From: Caballeronia pedi
GTDB lineage: Bacteria; Pseudomonadota; Gammaproteobacteria; Burkholderiales; Burkholderiaceae
Reading direction: 5' to 3'
Assembly: GCF_001544915.2 (NCBI RefSeq)
Contig: NZ_FCOE02000011.1
Location: 124,001 to 188,000, forward strand
DNA: 64,000 nucleotides
The position numbers and the translations under genes are program-made. How positions within the stretch are numbered: position 1 is the stretch's first letter; the number at the start of each line of letters is the position of its first letter. Shown piece after piece: positions 8,717 through 19,658 of the stretch. The notes beneath the pieces are model-generated. The model did no database searches. It had not been told where the DNA came from and saw nothing but the letters and a program-made list of their open reading frames with translations.

Positions 8717-8743
8717 GCGGCCCCATTTGGGGCCGCGTTTTCA
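8717..8743 (+). terminator. Intrinsic terminator after the argE-dehydratase unit
   Basis: GCGGCCCC (8717-8724) pairs with GGGGCCGC (8729-8736) around a 4-base loop, followed by GTTTTC. It separates this unit from the convergent pot operon. Confidence 0.8.
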
Positions 8744-8768
8744 TCTACCGTTTCCGTGACGCGTTACC

Positions 8769-9587
8769 TCACAGCACCGCGGCCAGCTTGCGGCGCTCGC
8801 TGCGCTGCATGAAGTAATTCGCCGCGACCACGCCGATCGTCACCAGCGCGATGAATAACGTCGCCAGTGCGTTCATCTCCGGATTCAGGCCCAGACGCAC
8901 GCGCGAGAACACGACGAGCGGCAGCGTCGTCGAGCCCGGGCCCGACAGGAACGCCGACAAGACGAGGTCATCGATCGACAGCGTGAACGACAGCAGCCAT
9001 CCCGCGACGAGCGCCTGAGAGATCAGCGGCAGCGTGATCGTGGAGAACACGCGCAAAGGCGTCGCGCCGAGATCGAGCGCGGCTTCCTCCAGCGACGGAT
9101 TCAGTTCCCGCACGCGCGATTCCACGATAATCGCGACATACGAAATGCACAGCATCACGTGCCCGATCCAGATCGTGAAGATGCCGCGCTCCGGCCATCC
9201 GATCAGCTTCGCCATTTCGACGAACAGCAAGAGCAGCGAGATGCCCTGAATCACTTCGGGAATCACGAGCGGCGCGTTGATCATGCCCGTGTAGAGCGTG
9301 AAGCCCCTGAAGCGGCCCATGCGCGCGAGCACGAAGCCCGCCCACGTGCCGATCACGACCGACGCGCACGCCGTCAAAAACGCGATGCGCAACGACAGCC
9401 ACGCGGCGTTGATCAACTCGTCGTCGGTGACGAGCGCGCGATACCACTTGAGCGACGGCTCGGTCCAGACAGTGACGAGCGGCGAATCGTTGAACGAATA
9501 GACGATGAGACTCAGGATCGGGATATACAGAAAAGCGAACCCGAGGCCCAGCGCGGTGATTTGCAACGGACGGCTAGGCTTGATCAT
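8769..9587 (-). CDS. potI: Putrescine ABC transporter permease PotI
   Basis: This 272-residue inner-membrane permease has six predicted helices and the ABC EAA loop (EEAALDLGATPLRVFSTITLP) that docks on the ATPase. It pairs with PotH to form the channel of the PotFGHI putrescine importer. The ATG at 9587 overlaps the potH stop codon by 4 bases (ATGA, 9584-9587), which indicates translational coupling. A longer reading upstream would run through potH in another frame and is rejected. Confidence 0.93.
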   Translation of the reverse strand: MIKPSRPLQITALGLGFAFLYIPILSLIVYSFNDSPLVTVWTEPSLKWYRALVTDDELINAAWLSLRIAFLTACASVVIGTWAGFVLARMGRFRGFTLYTGMINAPLVIPEVIQGISLLLLFVEMAKLIGWPERGIFTIWIGHVMLCISYVAIIVESRVRELNPSLEEAALDLGATPLRVFSTITLPLISQALVAGWLLSFTLSIDDLVLSAFLSGPGSTTLPLVVFSRVRLGLNPEMNALATLFIALVTIGVVAANYFMQRSERRKLAAVL

Positions 9588-10492
9588 CGCTTTTCCTCCA
9601 GTTGCTTCGCCTGGAAGTGCTGGAAGAGCGCCATCGGTACGAGCAGCAACAGGACCATCGCGCAGGTGACGGCGGAGGCCATCGGCCAGTCGGCGTTGTT
9701 GAAGAACTCGTTCCACATGACACGGCCGATCATCAGGGTATCCGCGCCGCCGAGCAGTTCAGGAATCACGTACTCGCCCACCGCCGGAATGAACACGAGC
9801 AGACACCCCGCGATGATGCCGTTCTTCGACAGCGGCAGCGTGATCTGCACGAACGCCTTCCACGGCTTGGCGCCGAGATCGTAAGCCGCTTCGAGCAAGG
9901 TCAGGTCCATTTTCACGAGATGCGCGTAGAGCGGCATCACGAGAAACGGCAGATACGAATACACCATGCCGATATACACCGCGATATTCGTGTGATACAG
10001 CTCGATCGGCGAATGCAGCAGGCCGACCGACATCAGGAAATTGTTGAGCAGGCCGTTGTTCTTGAGAATGCCGATCCACGCATACACGCGAATCAGGAAC
10101 GACGTCCAGAACGGCAGCATCACGGCCATCATCAGGATGTTGCGCGTGGCCGGATTCGAGCGCGCGATGTAATACGCCATCGGATAGCCGATCAGCAGGC
10201 ACAGTACTGTCGACACCGCCGCGACCAGCAGCGAGTTCATGTAGGTCGCGAAGTACAGGCTGTCCTGGACGAGGAACGCGTAGTGCGCGAAGTCGAGCGC
10301 GATGTGCATCACGCCCTGTTCCATCGACACCAGATCCGTGTACGGCGGAATGCCGAGCTGGCTGTCGGCGAAGCTGATCTTCACGACCAGCAGGAACGGC
10401 ACGAAGAACAGCAGCAGGAGCCACAGGTACGGCCCGCCGATGACGAGCGAGCGCCCCGAAATGCCCATGCGCCTGAGCAGATTCATCATCAT
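9584..10492 (-). CDS. potH: Putrescine ABC transporter permease PotH
   Basis: This 302-residue permease begins with a helix (YLWLLLLFFVPFLLVV) and holds six membrane segments, with the EAA motif LLEAAYDLGAKPWKAFVQITLP near residue 210. With PotI it forms the membrane part of a polyamine importer. The start at 10492 overlaps the potG stop by 4 bases (ATGA). Three ATG codons occur in a row, so the true start may be one or two codons later. Confidence 0.93.
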   Translation of the reverse strand: MMMNLLRRMGISGRSLVIGGPYLWLLLLFFVPFLLVVKISFADSQLGIPPYTDLVSMEQGVMHIALDFAHYAFLVQDSLYFATYMNSLLVAAVSTVLCLLIGYPMAYYIARSNPATRNILMMAVMLPFWTSFLIRVYAWIGILKNNGLLNNFLMSVGLLHSPIELYHTNIAVYIGMVYSYLPFLVMPLYAHLVKMDLTLLEAAYDLGAKPWKAFVQITLPLSKNGIIAGCLLVFIPAVGEYVIPELLGGADTLMIGRVMWNEFFNNADWPMASAVTCAMVLLLLVPMALFQHFQAKQLEEKR

Positions 10493-11661
10493 GACGTCAG
10501 CACCACGCCGGCCGACGCGCTCCAGCGCACATAGACTTCGTCGCCGAAGGTCGGCGAATCGATCTCGCCGATCGCGAGGCTCGACAGGTTCGCGACCACG
10601 ACCTTGCCCGAATCGAGCGTCACGTGATACAGCGTGTAGCCGCCCATGTAGGCGATGTTCGTCACCTTGCCGCGGCCCCAGTTGTAGGTGCCTTCGGGCG
10701 GCTTGCGCATGAGCGCGATGCGCTCCGGGCGCACGGAGATCGTGACCGGCATGCCGAGCGGCCCGGTGATGCCGTGGCTCACATAGAGGCGCACGGGCAA
10801 ATCCGGCGATTCGACGAACACGTGATCCGGCTCGTCTTCCACGACATTGCCGTCGAACAGATTCGTCGAGCCGATGAACTGCGCCGAGAAACGGGTATTC
10901 GGGTATTCGTAGACCTCGTGCGGCGTGCCGAGCTGCACGATCTGACCTTCGCTCATCACGGCGATGCGATTGGCCATGGTCATGGCCTCTTCCTGATCGT
11001 GCGTCACCATGATGCACGTCACGCCGACCTGATCGAGAATATTGACGAGTTCGATCTGCGTGCGCTGGCGGATCTGCTTGTCGAGCGCGGACATCGGTTC
11101 GTCGAGCAGGAGCAGCTTCGGGCGCTTGACGAGGCTTCGCGCGAGCGCGACGCGCTGCTGCTGGCCGCCCGACAACTGATGCGGCTTGCGCTTCGCGTAC
11201 TGCGCCATCTGCACGAGCGTGAGCACGTTGTGCACGCGGTCCTTCAGCTCGCCGCCTTTCACGCCTTCCTGCTTCAACCCGAACGCGACGTTCGATTCCA
11301 CGCTCATGTGCGGAAAGAGCGCGTAGGACTGGAACATCATGTTCACGGGGCGCTGATACGGCGGCATCTTCGCGAGATCTTCGCCGTCGATCAGAATCTG
11401 CCCTTCGGTCACGGACTCGAGACCTGCGAGCATGCGCAACAGGGTCGATTTACCGCAGCCCGAACTGCCGAGCAGCGCGAAGAGTTCGCCCTTCTTAACC
11501 GACAGGTTGACGCCCCGCACGGCCGTCGTCTCGTCGAATTTCTTCACGACGTCGACGATCTGCACGAAGTTGTCGTCCGTGCCCGGGGCCGATGGAGAAC
11601 TGCCCGGCTCGCGCCGGCCGGAATTAGGCGCTGCCTTCAACGCGCTCGACTGCTCACTCAT
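10489..11661 (-). CDS. potG: Putrescine ABC transporter ATP-binding protein PotG
   Basis: This 390-residue ATPase powers the PotFGHI importer. It has Walker A GSSGCGKST, the signature LSGGQQQR, Walker B LLLLDEP followed by the D-loop, and the switch histidine in MVTHDQEEA. A C-terminal TOBE-like regulatory region follows from about 290. The first 30 residues are polar and poorly conserved, with the ABC domain starting near FVQIVDVVKKF. A terminator-like hairpin lies between it and potF. Confidence 0.94.
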   Translation of the reverse strand: MSEQSSALKAAPNSGRREPGSSPSAPGTDDNFVQIVDVVKKFDETTAVRGVNLSVKKGELFALLGSSGCGKSTLLRMLAGLESVTEGQILIDGEDLAKMPPYQRPVNMMFQSYALFPHMSVESNVAFGLKQEGVKGGELKDRVHNVLTLVQMAQYAKRKPHQLSGGQQQRVALARSLVKRPKLLLLDEPMSALDKQIRQRTQIELVNILDQVGVTCIMVTHDQEEAMTMANRIAVMSEGQIVQLGTPHEVYEYPNTRFSAQFIGSTNLFDGNVVEDEPDHVFVESPDLPVRLYVSHGITGPLGMPVTISVRPERIALMRKPPEGTYNWGRGKVTNIAYMGGYTLYHVTLDSGKVVVANLSSLAIGEIDSPTFGDEVYVRWSASAGVVLTS

Positions 11662-11730
11662 GATTGCCTGTTCGACTCCTTGCTTCCAGGTGACTTTCGC
11701 GGCCCGCCCCGACGTGCGATGCGACCACGA

Positions 11731-11757
11731 ACAAAGCCCCCGGAGGTCCAGGGGCTT
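11731..11757 (-). terminator. Attenuating hairpin between potF and potG
   Basis: AAGCCCC (11734-11740) and GGGGCTT (11751-11757) form a 7-bp stem around a 10-base loop. On the minus strand it is followed by TGTT, a weak T tract. This fits partial termination behind the binding-protein gene, giving more PotF than membrane parts. Confidence 0.55.
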
Positions 11758-11790
11758 CGTCGATTCAAAAGAATAACCGGCTTTTGCGGT

Positions 11791-12906
11791 TCATCGGCCG
11801 GACTTGAATTCCGTCCAGAGCCGCGTCTGCAGGCGCTGGATTTCCGGCGGCAGCGGCTTCAGCAGGAACAGCGTCTTGATGACCTCCTGCGGCGGATACA
11901 CGGCCGGATCGTTCGCAACGTCCTTGTCCACGTACTTGCGCGCCTCGAGATTCGCGCTCGGGTAGTACACCGCGTTCGTGATCGCGGCGTGAACCTGCGG
12001 CGTCTCGATGTAGTTGATCCACTCGTGCGCCGCGTCCTTGTTCTTCGCGTCTTTCGGGATCGCCATCACGTCGAACCACACGGGCGCGCCGCCCTTCGGA
12101 ATGTAGTACTCGATCTTGAACGATTTCTTCGCGTCGACCGCGCGATGCTTCGCGATCACGACATCGCCCGACCAGCCGTAGGTGAAGCAGATGTCGCCGC
12201 CGACCATGTCGTTGATGTAGCCCGACGAATTGAACTGCGTGATGTACGGGCGGATCTTCTTCATCATCGCGAGCGCTTCGCGATAGTCGGCCGGATTCGT
12301 GCTCATCGGATCCTTGCCGATGTAATGCAGCGCGGCGGCGAACATCTGGTCCGGCGCGTCGAGCACCGAGACGCCGCACGCCTTCAGCTTCGAGATGTTC
12401 TCGGGCTTGAAGAGGATGTCCCAGCTATTGAGTTCGGCGTTGGGGCCGAGAATCTGCTTTGCCTTGTCGACGTTGTAGCCGAGGCCGGTCGTGCCGTATG
12501 CCCAGGGTACCGTGTACTTGTTGCCGGGATCGGCGCCCTCGACGAGCTTCATCAGGTCGGGGTCGAGATACTTGAGGTTCGGCAGCTTCGACTTGTCGAG
12601 CGGTGCGAAGATATTGGCGGCGATCTGCTTGCCCGCGTAATTGCTCGTCGGCACGACGATGTCATAGCCCGAGCGCCCGGTGAGCAGCTTGGCCTGGAGG
12701 GTGTCGTCGCTGTCGTAGTTGTCGTACTTCACCTTGATGCCGGTCTGCTTGGTGAAGTTGGGGATCGTGTCCTTGGCGATATAGTCCGACCAGTTGTACA
12801 CGTTCAACTGCGTGTCCTTCGCCATCGCTGCGAGCGGGGTCAGCATCGCGGCGCATGTCAGGGCGCCCGCCAGCTTCGCCATGCGGCTCGCCAGTTTCTC
12901 GTTCAT
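11791..12906 (-). CDS. potF: Putrescine-binding periplasmic protein PotF
   Basis: This 371-residue solute-binding protein delivers putrescine to PotHI. A signal peptide covers about residues 1-28 (basic start, hydrophobic core, cleavage after AMA). The mature protein begins like PotD/PotF: LNVYNWSDYIAKDTIPNF, then GYDIVVPTSNY, with the late motif HEWINYI. Length fits E. coli PotF (370). The start at 12906 was chosen because the signal peptide begins there; a further in-frame extension to 13116 has no such character. It is the first gene of the operon. Confidence 0.94.
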   Translation of the reverse strand: MNEKLASRMAKLAGALTCAAMLTPLAAMAKDTQLNVYNWSDYIAKDTIPNFTKQTGIKVKYDNYDSDDTLQAKLLTGRSGYDIVVPTSNYAGKQIAANIFAPLDKSKLPNLKYLDPDLMKLVEGADPGNKYTVPWAYGTTGLGYNVDKAKQILGPNAELNSWDILFKPENISKLKACGVSVLDAPDQMFAAALHYIGKDPMSTNPADYREALAMMKKIRPYITQFNSSGYINDMVGGDICFTYGWSGDVVIAKHRAVDAKKSFKIEYYIPKGGAPVWFDVMAIPKDAKNKDAAHEWINYIETPQVHAAITNAVYYPSANLEARKYVDKDVANDPAVYPPQEVIKTLFLLKPLPPEIQRLQTRLWTEFKSGR

Positions 12907-13442
12907 CTCGATTCTCCCTTGTTCCGACTTGTCACGGCGTCGTGCCGCGCGGACCCGGCGCGTTGTCCCGTCGCCCGATCTGGTCCACGACTCCCTCAAA
13001 ACCCCGAAAACTACCATTAAACGCAGGGGCGACAAAAAATAATGCGCCGCGTGTCGCGCAAAATGTACACACCCTTGCGTCGCGCGGCCACAGTCTTGCC
13101 ACGCGGGCCTTTCCACGGCTTCCCACCGCGCGCGGGCAGCCGGAAAGAGCGCGCATTTTAGCCCCTAAACGGCCCCGGCGGCACCTGATAAAACCACACT
13201 CGCCAAAGTGGCACGCGCGCGCGTAAGCCCGATGCAATGTCATTATTCGTGATCGGCCTCCCGGGTCCCGCGACGACGCACGTCCGGACCCGGACGCCGA
13301 GCCTGACGAATAGCCAGCGGAACAGTTGTTGCGAGCCAATTCGACGTGCGCCGCGAACGCGCGGCGCATCCTGAACCGCAACGCACGCGTATACGACTGA
13401 CACGACGCCGCCGTTGTCCCGCTATTCGAGGCCGCTTAACGC
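12907..13442. other. 536-base divergent intergenic region, potF / mntH
   Basis: No convincing gene is seen. It must hold the divergent promoters of potF (leftward) and mntH (rightward). CGTCCG (13281-13286) and CGGACG (13291-13296) form a hairpin that competes with a GGGTCC/GGACCC pairing. An AT-rich patch lies around 13236-13252. I found no good Fur, MntR or Mn-riboswitch (yybP-ykoY) match. Confidence 0.5.
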
Positions 13443-14780
13443 ATGAATACCAATCCGTCCGCGCTCGCCCAGCTATCCGCCGCGCAATCCGACGTGCAGT
13501 CGCCCGCGGCGAGCCGCGAGGAGCGTCAGCGGGCGCCGCGCCCGCACGGACGCTGGTATTCGTTCGCCGGGGCGGGCGCGCTCGTCGCGGTCGGCTACAT
13601 GGACCCCGGCAACTGGGCGACGGCGCTCGCGGGCGGCGCGCGCTACGGCTACTCGCTGCTTTTCGTCGTGCTGCTCGCGAGCCTGATGGGCATGCTGCTG
13701 CAATGGGTCGCGTCGCGCGTGGGCGTCGTCACCGGGCGCGATCTCGCGCAACTGTGCCGCGAGCGCTACAGCCGCCGCACCACGCTCATACTCTGGATCG
13801 CGTGTGAAATCGCGATCATCGCCTGCGATGTCGCGGAGGTCGTCGGCAGCGCGGTGGCGCTGCAGATGCTGTTCGGCCTCTCGCTCACCGCCGGCGTGCT
13901 GATTTCGGCGGTTGGCACCTTCGCGATGCTCGCGCTGCAAAGCCGCGGCAAGCGGCCGTTGCAGCGCGCCGTGACCGCGCTGATCTTCTTCGTCAGCTTC
14001 TGCTTCGTGGTCGAACTCGCGCTCGCGCATCCGGTCTGGGGCGACGCGCTGCGCGGCCTTGCGCCGTCGAGCCAGCTCGTGCGCGACGCCGGCATGCTCT
14101 GGCTCGCGGCGGGCATTCTCGGCGCGACGGTCATGCCGCACAACCTCTATCTGCATTCGGCGCTCGTCAAGGAGCACGCGAGCGGTCGCGACGACGCCGC
14201 CATCGGTCGCGCGCTATACGGCGTGAACATCGACACGTTCGGCTCGCTGGCGCTCGCGTTCATCGTCAATGCGTCGCTGTTGCTGGTCGCGGCGGCCGTG
14301 TTCCACGCGAGCGGCCACACGGACGTCGACGATCTCGCCGACGCTCACCGGCTCATCGCACCGCTCGTCGGCAGCCATTGGGCGGGCGTCGTGTTCGCTG
14401 CCGCCCTGCTCGCCTGCGGCCTGAACGCGACGGTCACCGGCACGCTCGCGGGTCAGGCGGTGATGGAAGGCTTTCTGCGTCTGAAGATGGCGCGCTGGGC
14501 CCGGGCGCTGCTGACCCGCGGCCTCGCGATCGGTCCGGCGCTCGTCGCGGTCGCGAGCTTCGGCCAGCACGGCTCGAACGCGCTGCTGGTCGCGACCCAG
14601 GTCGTGCTGAGCCTGCAATTGCCGCTCGCGGTCATTCCGCTCGTGCGCTTCGCCTCCGATGCCGGTCTGATGGGCCGCTGGCGCGTCGCGCGCGTGCCGC
14701 TCGCGCTGGCGTGGGCGTGTGCGGGCGTGATCGTCGCGTTGAACGGCGCGATGCTGTGGCAGGCGGTACTTTCGGGCTGA
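13443..14780 (+). CDS. mntH: Nramp-family divalent metal transporter
   Basis: This 445-residue inner-membrane protein is a proton-coupled importer for Mn2+/Fe2+. It has the Nramp helix-1 motif DPGN (in YMDPGNWATAL, about residue 57) and the helix-6 motif MPHNLYLHSALV (about 230), whose Asp, Asn and Met side chains bind the metal. About 11 hydrophobic segments are visible. The first 35 residues are a polar tail, longer than in E. coli MntH (412 residues). The Shine-Dalgarno is weak (GAGG about 15 bases upstream). It stands alone between the pot operon and pldA. Confidence 0.93.
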   Translation: MNTNPSALAQLSAAQSDVQSPAASREERQRAPRPHGRWYSFAGAGALVAVGYMDPGNWATALAGGARYGYSLLFVVLLASLMGMLLQWVASRVGVVTGRDLAQLCRERYSRRTTLILWIACEIAIIACDVAEVVGSAVALQMLFGLSLTAGVLISAVGTFAMLALQSRGKRPLQRAVTALIFFVSFCFVVELALAHPVWGDALRGLAPSSQLVRDAGMLWLAAGILGATVMPHNLYLHSALVKEHASGRDDAAIGRALYGVNIDTFGSLALAFIVNASLLLVAAAVFHASGHTDVDDLADAHRLIAPLVGSHWAGVVFAAALLACGLNATVTGTLAGQAVMEGFLRLKMARWARALLTRGLAIGPALVAVASFGQHGSNALLVATQVVLSLQLPLAVIPLVRFASDAGLMGRWRVARVPLALAWACAGVIVALNGAMLWQAVLSG

Positions 14781-14889
14781 GGCTGCGATTTTCGGGTCGG
14801 TTTGTGGGTGTGGCGCGGGTTGTGCTACCAATGTCCTCTGGCGCGCGATCACCGCGCTCCTTCCCGCCCGAAACAGGACACGAATTTAG

Positions 14890-16152
14890 ATGGCTTCACT
14901 GATATCCGCCGGTCGTTTCATCGGCCGCGTGCGCGCGATCGCGCTCTTCATCGTTCTGATCGCTTCAGGCGGCGCGGCCCACGCGACCGTCGCCGTGCTG
15001 CAACCCGCGCGCGAAGCCGCCGCCGCGCAGCCGCTGGAACTGACGCTCCTCTACACCGATGACGACGCCAAACCCCTGAGCGTCGACGTGCCGAAGCAAC
15101 TCATCGTCAACCTGACCAACGGCGATCTGCCGCCCGCGCCGCTCGCGCTCGTGCGCGACCCCGCCGTGCCCGACCGCCTGCGTCTTGCGCCGGGCCAGTA
15201 TCGTCGCGTGCGCTTTTCGGCGCCGTGGCCCGATTCGGCGCGCGGCACGGTGAAGATCGACCCGGTCGGCTTCGACGCCTCGCCGATGCTCGTCACGATC
15301 AATCGCAGCGACACGCAGACGCAGGTCGCCGCGGCCGAGCGACGCGAAACGCAGGCGACGACGCCCGCGCAGCTTGCGACCGCCAGCGCAGCCGCGAACA
15401 CCGCCGTCGTGCCGACGGCCTCGCAGGACACGATGCTCTCCGGCCGCTTCTCGACCTTCGAGCCGATCTATTTCGCCGACGGCAAGAACGGCGACAACCT
15501 CGCGAAATTCCAGTTCAGCTTCAAATACCGGCTGCATCTGCCCGACGATCCGCGCTCACGCGGCTTGCTGGACAATCTTTACTTCGGCTATACGCAGACG
15601 GCAATCTGGAATCTCTCCGCCGAGTCGGTGCCGTTTCGCGACATCAGCTTTCAGCCGCAGTTGTTCTATTACGTGGAGGACACGGGATGGAAGAGTCCGC
15701 TTTTCACGCGCATGGGCGTGTCGGCGGGCTTCGGGCACGAATCGAACGGCAAGAGCGGGGATGAGTCGCGCTCGATCAACATCGCGTTCGTGCGCCCGAC
15801 CTGGGATTTCGGCGATCTGAACGGCAATCACCTGACGCTCTCGCCGAAGTTCTATTACTACCTGTCGAAGTCGGGCAACGAGGATATTGCGGACTATCGC
15901 GGCTATGTCGATTTTCTCGTGAAGTACGGCAGTCCGGACGGCTGGCAACTCGCGACCACGCTGCGCAAGGGCACGAAGCACTGGTACGGCAGCGTCGACT
16001 CGCAGCTCACCTACCCGCTCGCCAAACTGGTCGGCAGCGCGTGGGGCGGCTATCTGTTCGTGAGCTATTTCAACGGCTACGGCGAGGATATCCTCGATTA
16101 CAACCAGCGACATCACTGGATCGCGCGAATAGGCTACAGTATCGCGCGCTGA
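14890..16152 (+). CDS. pldA: Outer-membrane phospholipase A (OMPLA) with N-terminal extension
   Basis: The C-terminal 250 residues form a 12-strand beta barrel of the PldA family, which hydrolyses phospholipids in the outer leaflet when the membrane is disturbed. The catalytic residues are present in GHESNGKSGDESRSIN: His283, Ser285 and Asn297, with the same spacing as His142/Ser144/Asn156 of E. coli. A signal peptide ends near residue 33. Between it and the barrel lie about 145 residues with Ig-like strand character and an Ala/Thr-rich linker, absent from the 289-residue E. coli enzyme. A Shine-Dalgarno (ACAGGACA) precedes the ATG. Confidence 0.9.
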   Translation: MASLISAGRFIGRVRAIALFIVLIASGGAAHATVAVLQPAREAAAAQPLELTLLYTDDDAKPLSVDVPKQLIVNLTNGDLPPAPLALVRDPAVPDRLRLAPGQYRRVRFSAPWPDSARGTVKIDPVGFDASPMLVTINRSDTQTQVAAAERRETQATTPAQLATASAAANTAVVPTASQDTMLSGRFSTFEPIYFADGKNGDNLAKFQFSFKYRLHLPDDPRSRGLLDNLYFGYTQTAIWNLSAESVPFRDISFQPQLFYYVEDTGWKSPLFTRMGVSAGFGHESNGKSGDESRSINIAFVRPTWDFGDLNGNHLTLSPKFYYYLSKSGNEDIADYRGYVDFLVKYGSPDGWQLATTLRKGTKHWYGSVDSQLTYPLAKLVGSAWGGYLFVSYFNGYGEDILDYNQRHHWIARIGYSIAR

Positions 16153-16175
16153 GCTTTTTTACGATTTGACCGCCA

Positions 16176-16379
16176 ATGTCTTCGAATCTTCACGACCTTC
16201 CTGATAGCCCCTGCATCGGCGTGTGTTCCACGCTCTTCGACGAAGTCTGCAAAGGCTGCGGCCGCACGGCCGGCGAGGTGTCGAACTGGGTGTTCCTCAC
16301 CGACGACGAAAAACGCGCGATCTGGGCGCGCATCACGCGCGAGGGCACGGCGATGCGGTTTCGCAACGACCACCTGTAA
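16176..16379 (+). CDS. DUF1289 family small cysteine protein
   Basis: This 67-residue protein has the DUF1289 pattern: CIGVC near residue 13, then CKGCGRT near 26, then W and a region around DDEKRAIW. The four cysteines suggest a metal or Fe-S site, though the function of the family is unknown. It lies 23 bases after pldA and may be cotranscribed with it; a terminator follows. Confidence 0.85.
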   Translation: MSSNLHDLPDSPCIGVCSTLFDEVCKGCGRTAGEVSNWVFLTDDEKRAIWARITREGTAMRFRNDHL

Positions 16380-16386
16380 GCCCATG

Positions 16387-16422
16387 AAAAAACGGCCCGC
16401 TCTTTCGAGACGGGCCGTTTTT
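16387..16422. terminator. Bidirectional terminator, DUF1289 gene / ybiT
   Basis: AAAAACGGCCCG and CGGGCCGTTTTT (to 16422) form a stem with an 11-base loop, with A and T runs on opposite sides, so it works on both strands for two convergent genes. Confidence 0.85.
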
Positions 16423-16445
16423 CAGACAGTGCGGGAAGCCGGGTC

Positions 16446-18038
<1,593 letters not shown>

Positions 18039-18129
18039 GGCGCGTCCTTTTGAATGGGGTACGACGAAAAACCTGAGATTTTAGCAGAATTTGCGGGCTT
18101 TTGAGCCGGGTGGCGGCGTTCCGGGGCGG

Positions 18130-18167
18130 CCAAAAGCAACGGGGCGCGGCCATTCGAGCCGCGCCCC
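18130..18167 (-). terminator. Probable terminator of the alaT-hom-thrC operon
   Basis: GGGGCGCGGC (18141-18150) and GCCGCGCCCC (18158-18167) make a perfect 10-bp stem. On the minus strand it is followed by GTTGCTTTTGG, a weak T tract. Confidence 0.6.
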
Positions 18168-18197
18168 GCTTCAGCGCCGAGGATACCCGCCCGCGCT

Positions 18198-19643
18198 CTA
18201 CGTGCGCTCGGCGATGAACGCCTTCACCACGCCCGCGTCCGCAGAAACGATATCGAACCTTTGTGGCAGTTTTTCAAGTCCGGCGAACGCGGCGGGCCGT
18301 TCCGGCTCGCGATTGAGCGCCTCGCGGATCGTCTCGCCGAATTTGATCGGCTGCGCGGTTTCAAGAACGATCATCGGCACGCCGGGCTTCAGGTTCTCGC
18401 GCGCGACCTTCACGCCGTCGGCGGTGTGGGTGTCGATCATCGTCTGATAGCGCTCGAACACGTCGCGGATGGTCTTCACGCGGTCGTCGTGGTCGCTCTT
18501 GCCCGACACGAAGCCGAATTCCTGCACGCGCGCGTAATCGCCGCTCGCCGCGAGATCGAAGCCGCCCTTCTCCTCGACGTCGCGGAACAATTGCAGCACG
18601 CGCGCCGGATCGCGGCCCAGCAGGTCGTACACGAAGCGCTCGAAGTTCGACGCCTTCGAGATATCCATGCTCGGCGACGTGGTGTGATACGTCTCCGCCG
18701 CGCCGCGCACGCGATACACGCCCGTCTTGAAGAATTCGTCGAGCACGTCGTTTTCGTTGGTCGCGACGACGAGCTGATCGATCGGCAAACCCATCATGCG
18801 CGCGATATGCCCCGCGCACACATTGCCGAAATTGCCCGACGGCACCGTGAACGACACACGCTCGTCGTTGCCCGTCGTGGCGGCGAAATAGCCCTTGAAG
18901 TAGTACACGACCTGCGCGACGACGCGCGCCCAGTTGATCGAGTTGACCGTGCCGATCTTGTGCTTCGCCTTGTAGCCGTGATCATTCGATACGGCCTTCA
19001 CGATGTCCTGACAGTTGTCGAAGTTGCCCTCGACGGCCAGATTGAAGATGTTCGGGTCCTGCAGCGAGAACATCTGCGCGGTCTGAAACGCGCTCATCTT
19101 CTTGTGCGGCGACAGCATGAAGACGCGCACGCCGGCCTTGCCGCGCATCGCGTATTCGGCGGCGCTGCCGGTGTCGCCCGAGGTCGCGCCGAGAATGTTC
19201 AGCGTCTCACCGTGCTTCTCCAGCGCGTACTCGAACAGATTGCCGAGCAGCTGCATCGCCATGTCCTTGAAGGCGAGCGTCGGGCCGTTCGAGAGTTCCA
19301 GCAGCGAGAGCGTCGTGCCGTTTTCCACGCCGAGCGTCTTCAACGGCGTGATCTGCGCCGCGCTCTCTTCGTGGCGCACGTTGCTGTACACCTGCGCCGT
19401 GTAGGTCTTGCGCGTGAGCGAGCGCAGGTCGTCGGCGGGAATGTCGTCGCTGAACTTCGACAGCACTTCGAATGCGAGATCCGCATACGAGAGCGTGCGC
19501 CAGCGCGCGAGTTCATCGGCCGAAACGCGCGGATAGTCCGCCGGCAGATACAGACCGCCGTCTTTCGCGAGCCCGCCGAGAAGGATGTCGGAAAACGTGT
19601 GGCGCTCGTTGCTGCCGGCGCCGCGCGTCGAAATGTAGTTCAT
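18198..19643 (-). CDS. thrC: Threonine synthase
   Basis: This 481-residue PLP enzyme converts O-phosphohomoserine to threonine. The Schiff-base lysine is in NGPTLAFKDMAMQ (near residue 120), with GATSGDTGSAAEY after it and the phosphate-binding SGNFGNVCAG near 270. The length and N terminus (MNYISTRG) fit the longer microbial type. It is the last gene of the operon, 15 bases after hom. Confidence 0.96.
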   Translation of the reverse strand: MNYISTRGAGSNERHTFSDILLGGLAKDGGLYLPADYPRVSADELARWRTLSYADLAFEVLSKFSDDIPADDLRSLTRKTYTAQVYSNVRHEESAAQITPLKTLGVENGTTLSLLELSNGPTLAFKDMAMQLLGNLFEYALEKHGETLNILGATSGDTGSAAEYAMRGKAGVRVFMLSPHKKMSAFQTAQMFSLQDPNIFNLAVEGNFDNCQDIVKAVSNDHGYKAKHKIGTVNSINWARVVAQVVYYFKGYFAATTGNDERVSFTVPSGNFGNVCAGHIARMMGLPIDQLVVATNENDVLDEFFKTGVYRVRGAAETYHTTSPSMDISKASNFERFVYDLLGRDPARVLQLFRDVEEKGGFDLAASGDYARVQEFGFVSGKSDHDDRVKTIRDVFERYQTMIDTHTADGVKVARENLKPGVPMIVLETAQPIKFGETIREALNREPERPAAFAGLEKLPQRFDIVSADAGVVKAFIAERT

Positions 19644-19658
19644 CGTGCGTCCTTGCCC

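Noticed and set aside
13231..13252. Possible Fur or MntR box upstream of mntH
   Set aside because: Only about 9 of 19 positions fit the Fur consensus, and no dyad is visible.
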